The notes: generated by a model from the letters alone, not told the origin. A stretch of 64,000 nt of DNA from Methylobacterium sp. 2A (GCF_009806555.1 NZ_VUOK01000009.1:60678-124677), one strand, 5' to 3'. Counted from the first letter of the stretch, positions 1 through 11,871 are shown. A program made the numbers and translations.

Positions 1-976
1 ACTTGCGGACCAGCGGCGCCGGGATCGGCGAGGCGGCGGGGGCCGGCGAGTAGAGCGGGACGACGAACCGGATCCAGCCGTCCGTGGAATAGTCGCTGCG
101 GGTGCGGCCGAACGCGTTGGTGTACTGCGCGCCGGTCACGACATCGCGGGCGACGTAGGCCTGAACGGTGAAGATCTTGAAGTCGTAGCCGATCAGGCCG
201 CCGATGGCGAACCGGCCGCGGTTGCCGGCCGCCGCGCTGTACTGGCTGATGTCGAAGTTGTACGTGCCGTAGGCGACGGGACCGATCTCGAAGTTGCCGA
301 ACTTCTTCGTGGCGGTGATGTCGAAGTTCAGGGCGTCGGACAGGTAGAACGGGCCGAGCGCCGCGCCGACCGGACCGCCGAAGCGGCCGGGCGAGTCGTA
401 GATGTTGGCGGTCAGGTTGGCGGTGATGTTCCAGCCGTCACCGGTGTAGCTGCCGGCGATGCCGAAGCGGTAGGTGTTCGAGGAGAGCTGCGGCAGGACC
501 GGGGTGGCCGTCGTGCCGTTCGCGGTGATGATCGAGCCGCGGTCGCCGTTGAGGTCGTTCAGGTACACGCCGCCGAGCAGGCTGACGCCGAAGTTGCTGC
601 CGAGGTCGAAGGCCCAGATGCCGCCGACGAAGGTGCCGACGTTGATCGAGATGTCCTTGTTGCGCACGCCCGCCGGGTTGCGGGTGAAGGCGAACACGGT
701 CGGGGGCGCCACGAGCAGCTCGACGCGGCCGCCGAACGGCACCAGCGGGGTCGACCACACCAGGACCGGGATGTTGACGGCCGTGTCGGGATCGTTCCGG
801 CCGTCGGTGCGGCGGTAGGTGAACGTGTTGATGGCGTAGATGCCCTCCGGCAGCGGCGCGCCTACGGCGAGGCCGACCTGCTCGCCCGGCACCGTCGTGG
901 TCTGCGCCTGCGCGATCGTCGAGGTCATGCCGACCGTGAGCGCGACCGTGCCGGCCGCGAGCCAGTGCTTCATCAT
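1..976 (-). CDS. Outer-membrane transporter, MetA/SphA-like beta-barrel (3' end outside window)
   Basis: Read leftward from the tandem ATG ATG at 976, the frame is open to the window edge, giving about 325 residues. The first ~24 residues form a signal peptide ending near AQAQ. The rest is rich in alternating aromatic and glycine segments (for example GIYAINTFTYRR and GIWAFDLGSNFG), as in porin-like barrels. It resembles the transporter family annotated 'MetA-pathway of phenol degradation', whose members probably sit in the outer membrane and pass small hydrophobic substrates. A GGAA-type ribosome site precedes the start. The substrate cannot be told from sequence. Family placement is from memory of the motif pattern, so moderate confidence. 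Confidence 0.6.
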   Translation of the reverse strand, partial: MMKHWLAAGTVALTVGMTSTIAQAQTTTVPGEQVGLAVGAPLPEGIYAINTFTYRRTDGRNDPDTAVNIPVLVWSTPLVPFGGRVELLVAPPTVFAFTRNPAGVRNKDISINVGTFVGGIWAFDLGSNFGVSLLGGVYLNDLNGDRGSIITANGTTATPVLPQLSSNTYRFGIAGSYTGDGWNITANLTANIYDSPGRFGGPVGAALGPFYLSDALNFDITATKKFGNFEIGPVAYGTYNFDISQYSAAAGNRGRFAIGGLIGYDFKIFTVQAYVARDVVTGAQYTNAFGRTRSDYSTDGWIRFVVPLYSPAPAASPIPAPLVRK

Positions 977-1489
977 TTTCTCATTCCTTCCCAAGGTCTC
1001 AAGGCGTCCGTCCCGCATTCGGCACTTCCCTGCCGGTCTGCTCGCCCCTTGCGGCTGCCGGCTTCGGATGTGTCGAGCGCCCCCACGGAGCCTGCCCGTC
1101 TCAACGTCTGCAACTATTCTACATAGACCCCCGGAAAGACAGTGAAATGCTCGCCGAATTGCCAAAACCAGATGAACCGTTGCCCAAAAGCCGCATTTTT
1201 GCGGCACCGCAACACTATCCACAAGACGGTCTTCTGACGGCGCCTCCGGCAAAATATCGTTGAACGGTCAAGCTGTTGTCGCCGCCGGTCGCGGGAGAAT
1301 CCAGCAATCCCCGGCGGAGGATCGGGCAGGAGACCGGCCCCGCCCGAGCGATCCGGAACGCGTTCGGGGCGGCGTCCGGACGGGTCGGCGCCGGGGCGGC
1401 GTGCGGGGCGGCGCTCGAATCGCCGCCCGCGGGGACCGATTTCGGCCGGCACCCGGCAAAAACTGCCGCGTCGGACCGGTGCTTGCCGA
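977..1489. other. Intergenic region upstream of the outer-membrane gene and downstream of uvrA
   Basis: About 510 bases with no convincing gene; the open frames here have poor composition and no family resemblance. It should hold the promoter of the leftward outer-membrane gene. A short hairpin (GCCGCA at 1190-1195, loop TTTT, TGCGGC at 1200-1205) sits in a locally AT-richer stretch (1140-1265). No T-run follows it on either strand, so it is not a clear terminator. Confidence 0.4.
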
Positions 1490-4669
<3,180 letters not shown>

Positions 4670-4941
4670 CGACGAAGTCGGACGGATTCGCGCGCGGGCC
4701 AGCCGCCGCTCCGGCCCATGTCGAGCCCGAGGGGGCCCACGGCAAGATGCGGCCGGCGGGACGCAGGCCCGTCATGCGCCGCCCTTGCTAGAACGAAACG
4801 CGTACGGCGGCAACTGTTCGGTGCGGGATGGCGGGTCGGGCCCGATCTTCGGAAGCGCTAAGCGTTTTTGTGAGATTTGCTTATTCCTGCTCTGCCGACC
4901 CTCGCTTCTTCCGGGCCGAGGATGAGGTCTCCGTGGCGACC

Positions 4942-5200
4942 ATGACCATCTCCCTGCCCGATCCGATGGAGGAGTGGATCGAGGCGCAGATCAGACAGGG
5001 CGATTATGCGAGCACGAGCGATTACGTCCGCGATCTCGTGCGCCGTGACCGTGAGCGGCGGACCCAGCCCGCGCTGACGATCGAGGATCTGCGCAGGATC
5101 GTCGATGAGTCCCGCACCAGCGGACCGAGGCGTCGCAGGATCCCTGATATCCTCGGCCGGGCCAAGACACGCGCAGGCCGATCAGCCGCTGGATGCGTGA
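4942..5200 (+). pseudogene. parD: ParD-type antitoxin, C-terminus frameshifted
   Basis: From ATG 4942 the protein starts as a standard ParD/CC2985-family antitoxin: a ribbon-helix-helix opening TISLPDPMEEWIEAQ, then SDYVRDLVRRD. The family C-terminus, which clamps the toxin, should end ...AQADQPLDA and stop at the TGA 5198-5200 overlapping the parE start. Those codons are present, but in the +1 frame. The frame is lost near 5170-5176, where CGCG stands where CGCGCG would keep it open, consistent with loss of one CG/GC dinucleotide. As written, the frame runs on through parE to 5472 with unrelated sequence. DNA binding could survive; toxin neutralisation probably would not. A sequencing error is possible. 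Confidence 0.65.
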
Positions 5201-5594
5201 CTTCACCTTCACGGCGAGGGCTGAAGCGGATCTGTTCGACATCGCCGTCTCCGGCTACCGGCACTTCGGCGTCCGCCAAGCGGAAGCCCAAGCGGAAGCC
5301 CAAGCGGAAGCCCAAGCGGAAGCCTATGTCGGCGGGCTGGAACACGTCTTCCAGCGCCTGGCCGACAATTCCCATATGGGCCGGAAGGCCGACGCGATCC
5401 GGCCCGGCGTGCATCGGCATGAGCATGCCGCACACGTCATCCTTTACGAGCCGGTCGATGAAGGCGTCCTGATCCTGGCCCTCGTCCACGGCCGCGCGGT
5501 GCGGCACCTCGCCCTGTCGCGGAAGGGCATGCGCCACACCGCCTCGATCCTCAAATCCCCCACCGACAGGTGCCGATGCCAGCGCTCGACCTGA
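5193..5594 (+). CDS. parE: ParE-type toxin with internal repeat expansion
   Basis: RelE/ParE-superfamily toxin, classically a gyrase poison in ParDE modules. The start ATG 5193 overlaps the expected parD stop by a few bases, the usual coupling. Family features are the opening FTARAEADLFDIA, the helix region ending YVGGLEHVFQRLADNSHMGRKAD, and RPGVHRHEHAAHVILY with EGVLILALVHGR near the C-terminus. Two things are odd. Four tandem AEAQ-type repeats sit in the N-terminal helical hairpin, where the family normally has one or two. The C-terminus runs about 30 residues past the usual HGR...HL ending, making 133 residues instead of about 100 and overlapping the next start. Either change could inactivate the toxin, which would explain survival with a broken antitoxin. 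Confidence 0.7.
   Translation: MRDFTFTARAEADLFDIAVSGYRHFGVRQAEAQAEAQAEAQAEAYVGGLEHVFQRLADNSHMGRKADAIRPGVHRHEHAAHVILYEPVDEGVLILALVHGRAVRHLALSRKGMRHTASILKSPTDRCRCQRST
5277..5324 (+). repeat. Four perfect tandem copies of a 12-bp unit inside parE
   Basis: CAAGCGGAAGCC is repeated exactly four times without interruption, adding Q-A-E-A units to the toxin helix. Because 12 is a multiple of three, copy-number change keeps the frame. This is a slippage-prone site in a coding sequence. Confidence 0.95.
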
Positions 5595-6751
5595 CCGATC
5601 CAGCCACCGTCGCCCAAGCCGACGACCGGGGCGCCCAGCAGCGCCTGCCCACGCGGCTCCTGTTCCTGATCGTCGGCATCGCCAACGCCACCTGGGCGCC
5701 GCTGGTGCCGCTGGTGAAGGACCGCGCCGGCCTGGACGAGGCCGGGCTCGGCCTGCTGCTCCTCACCTTCGGCATCGGCTCGCTCCTGGCGATGCCGAGC
5801 GCCGGGGCGGCGGCAGCCCGACTCGGCTTCCGGCCGGTCCTGCTCGCCGGCACGCTCGCGCTCGGCCTCGCCCTGCCGGTGCTGGCCCTGGGCTCCGGGC
5901 TCGTCCCGCTCACCCTCGCGCTGCTGCTGTTCGGGGCCGGGATGGGGGCGGTGGATTGCGTCATGAACCTGCAGGCGGTGGCGGTCGAGCGCGCCGCCGG
6001 GCGGCCGATGATGTCGGGCTTCCACGGCCTCTACAGCCTCGGCTGCATCCTGGGGGCGCTGATCGCCAGCCTCCTGCTGGCCGCCGGGCTCGGCGCGGGC
6101 GGGAGCGTGCTGCTGCTGGTGGCGGGCATCGCGGCCCTGTTCGCGGCGGCCTGGCCCGGGATCCTGCGGGCGGAGCGGGGAGGGGGGAGCGGCGGCCCCG
6201 CTTTCGCGCTGCCCCGGGGCCCGGTGCTGGTGCTCGGCCTGCTCTGCTGCGTGGTGTTCCTCGCCGAGGGCTCGGCCCTCGACTGGAGCGCGGTGTTCCT
6301 GATCCAGTGGCGCGGGCTCGACCCGGCCTGGGCGGCGCTCGGCTACGCGGCCTTCTCGGTGACCATGACGGCCGGCCGGCTCGGTGGGGATGCGATCGTG
6401 GCCCGGCTCGGCCGGCGGCGCGTGGTGGTCCTCGGCGGCCTGCTGGCGGCCGCGGGTCTCGCGTTCTCCGTGGGGGTGCCGGCCTGGGAGGCGGCGCTCG
6501 TCGGCTACGCCCTGGTCGGAGCGGGCTGCGCCAACATCGTGCCGGTCCTGTTCACGGCGGCCGGCCGGCAAAGCGCGATGCCGGAGAGCGCGGCGGTGCC
6601 GGCGGTGACGACGCTGGGCTATGCCGGGGTTCTGGCGGGCCCGGCGCTGATCGGCTTCGTGGCGCAGGCGCTCGGCCTGCCGGCCGCCCTCCTGCTCGTG
6701 GCGGCCCTGCTCCTCGGCGTGGCGGCGACGGGGCGGTCCCTGCGGGTCTGA
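5576..6751 (+). CDS. MFS transporter (YbjJ/FucP-like)
   Basis: A 391-residue integral membrane protein with about twelve hydrophobic helices, almost certainly a major-facilitator permease of the inner membrane. The helix-2/3 region carries GIGSLLAMPSAGAAAARLGFRP, in the place of the family's loop 2-3 motif. The arrangement and the AAVPAVTTLGYAGVLAGPALIGF stretch resemble the YbjJ-like subgroup, whose substrates are uncertain. The ATG at 5576 was chosen; a GTG at 5570 adds only two residues. Both lie inside the tail of the extended parE frame, so the two genes overlap slightly. No partner gene suggests a substrate. Confidence 0.85.
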   Translation: MPALDLTDPATVAQADDRGAQQRLPTRLLFLIVGIANATWAPLVPLVKDRAGLDEAGLGLLLLTFGIGSLLAMPSAGAAAARLGFRPVLLAGTLALGLALPVLALGSGLVPLTLALLLFGAGMGAVDCVMNLQAVAVERAAGRPMMSGFHGLYSLGCILGALIASLLLAAGLGAGGSVLLLVAGIAALFAAAWPGILRAERGGGSGGPAFALPRGPVLVLGLLCCVVFLAEGSALDWSAVFLIQWRGLDPAWAALGYAAFSVTMTAGRLGGDAIVARLGRRRVVVLGGLLAAAGLAFSVGVPAWEAALVGYALVGAGCANIVPVLFTAAGRQSAMPESAAVPAVTTLGYAGVLAGPALIGFVAQALGLPAALLLVAALLLGVAATGRSLRV

Positions 6752-6770
6752 GCGCCTGATCCCACATCAT

Positions 6771-6810
6771 GGTTTCGAAAGGTCCGGACCTTTGGGGACC
6801 CGGGATTCCC
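6771..6810. repeat. Degenerate copy of the interspersed hairpin repeat
   Basis: TTTCGAAAGGTCC-GGACCTTTGG forms a short hairpin like the end module of the repeat seen between many genes here (best copy 18265-18383). It lies between convergent genes. Confidence 0.6.
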
Positions 6811-6826
6811 GGACAGGCCGTGAGCC

Positions 6827-7015
6827 TCACCCCTCCGCGTTGCGCGCCATGAAGGTGGCGGGCGTCCCGTCCTCCGGGTTCACCCGGAACACCCGGGCGC
6901 TCGCCGCCTCCCGGTCGGTCGGGTAGGTGTCGCACAGGAGGGTCTTCGCGCTGGCGGGCAGGGAAGCCGCCAGCGCCGCCACGTCGAAGAGGCCGGTCCC
7001 CGCTGCGTCCGGCAT
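6827..7015 (-). CDS. Small protein, probable internally deleted cupin
   Basis: A 62-residue product following the oxidoreductase gene: the sequence reads TGA, GGAGGA, then ATG at 7015, so it is probably co-transcribed and translated from a strong ribosome site. The N-terminal part (AALAASLPASAKTLLCDTYP) resembles the start of cupin proteins, and the last residues (NPEDGTPATFMARNAEG) resemble a cupin C-terminus as I remember the family. The metal-binding barrel between them is missing. I infer an in-frame internal deletion; alternatively it is an unrelated small protein. No function is assigned. Confidence 0.45.
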   Translation of the reverse strand: MPDAAGTGLFDVAALAASLPASAKTLLCDTYPTDREAASARVFRVNPEDGTPATFMARNAEG

Positions 7016-7025
7016 CACGTCCTCC

Positions 7026-8045
7026 TCAGGCCGAAAAACCTTCGAGCACGATCTTGCCCTTGGCGCGCCCGCTCTCGATCAGCGCGTGGGCGCGCTTCAG
7101 GTTCGCGGCGTCGATCCGCCCGTAATGCTCACCCAGGGTGGTGCGCAGGCGCCCGGAATCAACGAGGCGCGCGACCTCGTCGAGGAGCGCCCCCTGGGCG
7201 GCGATGTCGGCGGTGGCGAACATCGAGCGGGTGAACATGAACTCCCAGTGCAGCGACAGGCTCTTGCGCTTGAGGAACCCGACATCGAGCCGCTCGGGAT
7301 CGTCGATCAGGGCGAGGCGGCCCTGCGGGGCGATCAGCTCCACGAGCTCCCCGAGATGGGCGTCGGTGTTGGTGGTGGAGAAGACGAGGCCCGGCGCGCC
7401 GAGGCCGAGGGACGCCATTTCGGCCGCCAGGGGCTTCGCATGGTCGATCACGTGGTGGGCGCCGAGATCCCGGCACCAGTGCGCGGTCTCGGGCCGCGAC
7501 GCGGTGGCGATCACCGTGAGGTCGGTGAGCGCCCGGGCGAGCTGGATCGCCACGGAGCCGACGCCGCCCGCGCCGCCGACGATCAGGATCGCCGGGGCCG
7601 CGCCCGGCACCGGCTTGCCGGTGTCGAGCCGGTCGAACAGGGTCTCCCAGGCGGTGATCGCGGTGAGCGGCAGGGCGGCGGCCTGCGCCCAGTCGAGGGT
7701 CTGGGGCTTGTGCCCGACGATGCGGGCATCGACGCAGTGGTATTCGGCATTCGTGCCCGGCCGGGTCAGGTCGCCCGCGTAGAACACCGCGTCGCCCACG
7801 GAAAAGCCCTGAACCTCCGCGCCCGCGGCCACGACGGTCCCAGCCGCGTCCCAGCCCAGCACCTTGACGCCGCCCGCCTCCGGCTCGGCCCGGCGCCGGA
7901 CCTTGGTGTCGACCGGGTTCACCGAGACCGCCTCGACCTTCACGAGAAGGTCGCGCGGGCCCGGCTCCGGCTGGGGCAGCGCGCAATCGACCAGGGCTTC
8001 GGGATCGGTGATCGGCAGGGACTTGCGGTATCCGACGGCGCGCAT
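7026..8045 (-). CDS. Zinc-type alcohol dehydrogenase / quinone oxidoreductase family protein
   Basis: A 339-residue MDR-superfamily NAD(P)H-dependent oxidoreductase. The N-terminal GroES-like domain contains VNPVDTKVR and GWDAAGTV; the Rossmann domain has GGAGGVGSVAIQLAR near residue 155. QTLDWAQAAALPLTAITAWE is characteristic of the zinc-binding alcohol dehydrogenase-like subfamily that includes YogA-type proteins, which usually lack the catalytic zinc ligands and reduce quinones or enals. It is divergent from an HxlR-type regulator 86 bp away, an arrangement known for thiol- or quinone-responsive pairs such as QorR/qor2, so induction by electrophiles is likely. The physiological substrate is unknown. 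Confidence 0.85.
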   Translation of the reverse strand: MRAVGYRKSLPITDPEALVDCALPQPEPGPRDLLVKVEAVSVNPVDTKVRRRAEPEAGGVKVLGWDAAGTVVAAGAEVQGFSVGDAVFYAGDLTRPGTNAEYHCVDARIVGHKPQTLDWAQAAALPLTAITAWETLFDRLDTGKPVPGAAPAILIVGGAGGVGSVAIQLARALTDLTVIATASRPETAHWCRDLGAHHVIDHAKPLAAEMASLGLGAPGLVFSTTNTDAHLGELVELIAPQGRLALIDDPERLDVGFLKRKSLSLHWEFMFTRSMFATADIAAQGALLDEVARLVDSGRLRTTLGEHYGRIDAANLKRAHALIESGRAKGKIVLEGFSA

Positions 8046-8131
8046 CGTGATCTCCTCCTACTGTCGCGCAGGAGATGCCGCCCGTGTTCCCGGGGCGCAA
8101 GTACGCACTTAAAACGCCGATAGTGCCGGAA

Positions 8132-8530
8132 ATGATACCCTGGAGCGAACCCGTGCCCCGCACCTGTCACCATACCGGCGCCTGCAGTCCCGGCTGCGCC
8201 GTCGAGGCGACCCTCCGGCTCATCGACGGCAAGTGGAAGGGCGTGATCCTCTACCATCTGCTGGAGGGGACCCTGCGGTTCGGCGAGATCCGGCGGCGGC
8301 GCGCCAGCGTGCCGCAGCGCATGCTCACGACGCAGTTGCGCGAAATGGAGACGGAGGGCCTGATCACGCGGACGGTCTACGCCCAGGTACCTCCGAAGGT
8401 GGAATACAGCTTGACCGAGCGCGGGCACTCCCTGGAACCTGTCATCCGCGCCCTGAAGACCTGGGGCGATCTGCACGCTGAAGTGTCGAACAAGACACAG
8501 ACTGCCGCCGAAATGGGCAGGCGATCGTAG
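8132..8530 (+). CDS. HxlR-family transcriptional regulator
   Basis: A 132-residue winged-helix regulator. The core CAVEATLRLIDGKWKGVILY, followed by RFGEIRRR, TTQLREMETEGLI and PPKVEYSLTERG, is a near-complete HxlR domain. Three cysteines just before it (CHHTGACSPGC) are candidates for thiol-based redox sensing, as known for QorR, YodB and HypR of this family. I chose ATG 8132; upstream in-frame codons from 8075 reach into the divergent promoter, and GTG 8153 is also possible. It probably represses the divergent oxidoreductase gene (7026-8045) through the 86-bp shared promoter. Confidence 0.88.
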   Translation: MIPWSEPVPRTCHHTGACSPGCAVEATLRLIDGKWKGVILYHLLEGTLRFGEIRRRRASVPQRMLTTQLREMETEGLITRTVYAQVPPKVEYSLTERGHSLEPVIRALKTWGDLHAEVSNKTQTAAEMGRRS

Positions 8531-8617
8531 AATACCGCCCGGCCCCGTGAACGCGCCGTTTACCCAACTCGGTGACACCGGAGGAGGTCTGAACGGTTAC
8601 GATCGCCGAGCTATCCG

Positions 8618-10666
8618 ATGCTGCTCCTGTCCTCGCTCCGCGCCCGCATCCTGGCGGTTGCGCTCGCCCCCTGCCTCGCCTTCGCGGGGGCGGCGGGTCT
8701 GGCCGTCTCCGACCAGTGGGCGCGCCGCGCCGAGATGGACCGGGTGGAGAATCTCGTCGGCCTCGCCTCGCGGATCAGCGCCTTCGTGCACGAGGCCCAG
8801 CGTGAGCGCGGCGCCTCCAGCCTGTTCCTGGGGGCGAAGGGCGCGCAGTTCGGGCCGGAGCTCGCCGCCCAGCGCCGACGCACCGATGCGGCGCTCGCGG
8901 GGCTGCCGGAGGCCATGACGGCCGCCACGGGCTTCGGCCCGGCTTTCGCGGCGCGCGGGGCGGGTTTCACGCAGGCGCTCGCGGGTCTTTCGGCGCAGCG
9001 CCGGGCGGTGGACGCCCTGACGCCGGGCATCCCCGAGGCGACGCGCTTCTACACCGGCCTGATCGGCGAGGGGTTGGGGCTCGTGCGGGCGATGGGCGGG
9101 GTGATCGGCGAGGCCGACCTCGCCGCCCGGGCGAACGCCTACGCGGCCTTCCTGGCGCTCAAGGAGGCCGCCGGCCAGGAGCGGGCGGCCGTCTCGGCGG
9201 CCTTCGCGTCGGGCAGCCTGGACCTTCCGGCCACGCGCCGGCTCGTCACGCTCTCGGCCGAACAGGCGACCTATGCCGGGCTGTTCCGGGCCGGTGCCGA
9301 GGGAGCCCAGGCCGCCCTGCTCGACGCCGCGGAGGCGACGGAACCGGCCCGGGAGGTCGCGCGCCTGCGCCAGACCGCCCAGGAGACGATGCCGGGCACA
9401 GCCCTGGCGTTCCGCGACGCGCCGGCCTGGTTCCGCCTCGCCACGCAGCGGATCGACGCCCTGAAGGGCGTGGAGGACCGGCTGACCGCCGATCTCGTGG
9501 CGTCCGCCGGCGCGGTGCGCGCCCGGGCCGACCGGATGCTGACCCTGTGGGGCGCGGGGGGATTGGCCCTGTTCGCCATCTCGGCCGGCCTCGCCTTCTG
9601 GCTGGGCACGGCGATCGCCCGGCCGCTCAGCCGGATGGCCGCATTGCTGGCGGCGATCGGCCGGGATGAGGCGACGGACGACCACGCGATCCCGTCCGGC
9701 GGCCCGCGCGAGGTCCGGGCGATCGCCGCGGCCGCCGGGGCGTTCCGCGACAGCGTTGCCGAGCGCCGCGCGGCGCGGGCCGCGCAGGCACGGCTCGCCG
9801 CCGAGAACGCCGAGGCCCAGCGCGCGGTGGCCCTCGGCCTCGCCGACAGCTTCGAGCGCCAGGTCGGCGGCATCGTCGAGGCGGTCTCGGCGGCGGCCGC
9901 CCAGCTGGAGGCCTCCGCGCACGGCATGGCCCGGGCCGCCCGGGACACGACCGACCTCGGCCGGGCGGTGGCGGCCTCCGCCGACTCGGCCGCGCGCTCG
10001 GCCGACACGGTGGCGGCGGCGACGGAGGAACTCACCGCCTCGGTGCGGGAGATCGGCGTGCAGGTCGGGTCCTCGGCCGATCTCGCGGCCTCCGCGACCC
10101 GGGATGCGGACGGCATGGCCGGGGAGATCCGGCGTCTCGCGCAGGCCGCCGGCAATATCGGGGAGATCGTCGCGATGATCTCGCAGATCGCCGGCCAGAC
10201 CAACCTCCTGGCGCTCAACGCCACGATCGAGGCGGCGCGGGCCGGCGAGGCGGGCCGAGGCTTCGCCGTGGTGGCCGCGGAGGTCAAGGCGCTGGCCGAT
10301 CAGACCGCCCGGGCCACCGGGGAGATCGGCACCAAGGTCGCGGAGATCACCGGCTCGACGGAGGCCTCGGTCCGGTCGATCGGCGGCATCACCGGGGTGA
10401 TCCACAACCTCGCCCGGATCGGCGCCGAGATCGCCGCGATGGTCGAGGAGCAGGGCGCGGCCACCGCCGAGATCGCCCGGAGCACCGCGCAGACCGCGCA
10501 GGACACCCGCGGGGTTTCCGGGCACATGGCGGGCGTGGGCGAGGCGGCCGGCACGGCGAGCCAGGGCTCGGCCCAGGTGCTGCAGGCGGCCGGCGACCTC
10601 TCCCGGCAGGCGGGCGCCCTGCGCGAGGCTGTGGCGGGTTTTCTGGAGCGGATTCGGGCCGCCTGA
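8618..10666 (+). CDS. Methyl-accepting chemotaxis protein with NIT sensor domain
   Basis: A 682-residue transmembrane receptor. TM1 is at about residues 8-30; a periplasmic helical domain with [19 protein letters not shown] is typical of the nitrate/nitrite-sensing NIT domain; TM2 is near 309-332, followed by a HAMP-like linker. The cytoplasmic signalling hairpin contains [20 protein letters not shown] and [19 protein letters not shown] near residues 518-565, the conserved CheA/CheW-contacting tip. No C-terminal CheR-tethering pentapeptide is visible. No other che genes are nearby, so it is an orphan receptor. The ligand is an inference from the domain; related NIT domains respond to nitrate or nitrite. 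Confidence 0.93.
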   Translation: MLLLSSLRARILAVALAPCLAFAGAAGLAVSDQWARRAEMDRVENLVGLASRISAFVHEAQRERGASSLFLGAKGAQFGPELAAQRRRTDAALAGLPEAMTAATGFGPAFAARGAGFTQALAGLSAQRRAVDALTPGIPEATRFYTGLIGEGLGLVRAMGGVIGEADLAARANAYAAFLALKEAAGQERAAVSAAFASGSLDLPATRRLVTLSAEQATYAGLFRAGAEGAQAALLDAAEATEPAREVARLRQTAQETMPGTALAFRDAPAWFRLATQRIDALKGVEDRLTADLVASAGAVRARADRMLTLWGAGGLALFAISAGLAFWLGTAIARPLSRMAALLAAIGRDEATDDHAIPSGGPREVRAIAAAAGAFRDSVAERRAARAAQARLAAENAEAQRAVALGLADSFERQVGGIVEAVSAAAAQLEASAHGMARAARDTTDLGRAVAASADSAARSADTVAAATEELTASVREIGVQVGSSADLAASATRDADGMAGEIRRLAQAAGNIGEIVAMISQIAGQTNLLALNATIEAARAGEAGRGFAVVAAEVKALADQTARATGEIGTKVAEITGSTEASVRSIGGITGVIHNLARIGAEIAAMVEEQGAATAEIARSTAQTAQDTRGVSGHMAGVGEAAGTASQGSAQVLQAAGDLSRQAGALREAVAGFLERIRAA

Positions 10667-10808
10667 GGGGGGCTTGATGCCGACGCGGGCCCGATCCCGA
10701 GGTGACGGCGCCAACCCGTCGCCTTCAATCCGGCTGTCCCACGGCGGACCCGTGAGCGGTCGTCCCGCCCTGAAATGCGACCGAGGCGATCCGTGCGTTC
10801 CCACGACC

Positions 10809-10833
10809 GGAACCTCTTCGAGCACCCTTCGTT
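10809..10833 (+). promoter_or_regulatory. EcfG-type general stress promoter
   Basis: GGAAC at 10809-10813, a 16-nt spacer and CGTT at 10830-10833 match exactly the alphaproteobacterial EcfG consensus GGAAC-N16/17-CGTT. It lies 88 bp upstream of the GTG of the secreted protein at 10921. Confidence 0.65.
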
Positions 10834-10920
10834 GGGACGTCGTTTCCCGCATGATGGCGACAGCCGCGCAGGCCGGTCGTGCGTGGCCGTGAAGAGTCTC
10901 CGGAACCGAGGATCATCTCC

Positions 10921-11244
10921 GTGTCGAAGCGACATCCGCGTCATCTCCGATCCGGCCTCCGTGCCGCCGGTGCCGCCGGCCTGATGGCTCTGGCCCTGTC
11001 GGGTGCGGCACGCGCGCAATCGGTCAACAGCGCGATCGATCAACCGACGCCGGGGACCCTGCCCGCCGGGGCTCACCATGCCGGCAGTCCGGTCGCTCCG
11101 GCCAACCAGGCCACGGGGCGGGTCGCACCGCCGAGCGCCATCCGTTCGTCGACCGACGTCATGACGGGAGGCCCCGTCCAGGGCAACGGCAGCAGCGGCA
11201 CGGTCAATCCGACCGAGCATCTGCCCAAGGACATGAAGCGCTGA
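10921..11244 (+). CDS. Small secreted protein, probable general-stress regulon member
   Basis: From GTG 10921 the product is 107 residues: a basic start (SKRHPRHLRSGLR), a hydrophobic Ala/Leu stretch and a cleavage site near ARAQS, hence a Sec signal peptide. The ~75-residue mature part is polar, rich in Ala, Pro, Gly, Ser and Thr, and ends HLPKDMKR. It belongs to no family I recognise. An upstream frame to 10879 is open but lacks a signal-like start. The EcfG-type promoter 88 bp upstream suggests induction in the general stress response. Confidence 0.65.
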   Translation: MSKRHPRHLRSGLRAAGAAGLMALALSGAARAQSVNSAIDQPTPGTLPAGAHHAGSPVAPANQATGRVAPPSAIRSSTDVMTGGPVQGNGSSGTVNPTEHLPKDMKR

Positions 11245-11367
11245 CCACGCGGCGCGATGGGCCGCGTTCAACCCGAACGCGCCCGGACGCCGACGGACCG
11301 GATTCCCCTTTCGCGATCACGCCCTAGGTGACCCCGCGGGGGCGCGATCGGACATCGTCTCACAATC

Positions 11368-11835
11368 ATGGCCAGCTTCAGCGTCGCGGTCGCGTTCGGC
11401 GTCCGCCTGCTCCTCGTACTGCTGTTCCTGCCGTTCAGCGCCCTCGACAAGATCCTGAACTTCAAGGGCGCGGTCGGGCAGGCGCGCGAGGCCGTACACG
11501 CCACCGCGCCCGCCACAATCCTGATCCTCATCGGCCTGACCGTCGAGATCGGGATGTCGCTGTGCATCCTGACCGGCACCGCCGACCGGGCCGCCGCCTT
11601 CGTGATGGCCGGCTATTGCGGGGTCACGGCGCTCCTGTGGAAACAGTTCTGGAAGCCGGGCGATTTCTGGTCCGGCGGCAAGGGCCGCGAATTGTTCTGG
11701 GATTTTTTGAAGAACTTCGCTCTCGCGGGCGGCTTCCTGCTCATCACCTTCGGCACCGGCGCCGGGACGGTCCAGGATGTCCTCGCCGATCCGCTCGGCT
11801 CGACCCATCCCTATACGGCACCGTCCCGGCCGTAA
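11368..11835 (+). CDS. DoxX-family membrane protein
   Basis: 155 residues with four hydrophobic helices. The pattern VRLLLVLLFLPFSALDKILN near the N-terminus, then GLTVEIGMSLCILTG, then WDFLKNFALAGGFLLI, fits the DoxX/SURF4-like family of small inner-membrane proteins. These are linked to redox or oxidative-stress functions, but the biochemical role is unclear. It stands alone between the secreted stress protein and a convergent glutathione S-transferase gene. Confidence 0.75.
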   Translation: MASFSVAVAFGVRLLLVLLFLPFSALDKILNFKGAVGQAREAVHATAPATILILIGLTVEIGMSLCILTGTADRAAAFVMAGYCGVTALLWKQFWKPGDFWSGGKGRELFWDFLKNFALAGGFLLITFGTGAGTVQDVLADPLGSTHPYTAPSRP

Positions 11836-11871
11836 CACGGTCTGGCTCCGGAGCCGCTTGGCCCAGGATCC

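Noticed and set aside
4670..4830. Search for a LexA box (GTTC-N7-GTTC) upstream of uvrA
   Set aside because: GTTC/GAAC half-sites are present, but none at the required spacing.
5277..5324. Short tandem repeat considered as a CRISPR or iteron array
   Set aside because: 12-bp units directly abut and lie in the parE frame.
8597..10852. A 751-residue open frame antisense to the chemoreceptor gene
   Set aside because: It is an Arg/Gly/Pro-rich shadow of high-GC coding on the other strand; no family resemblance, and the sense gene is complete and canonical.
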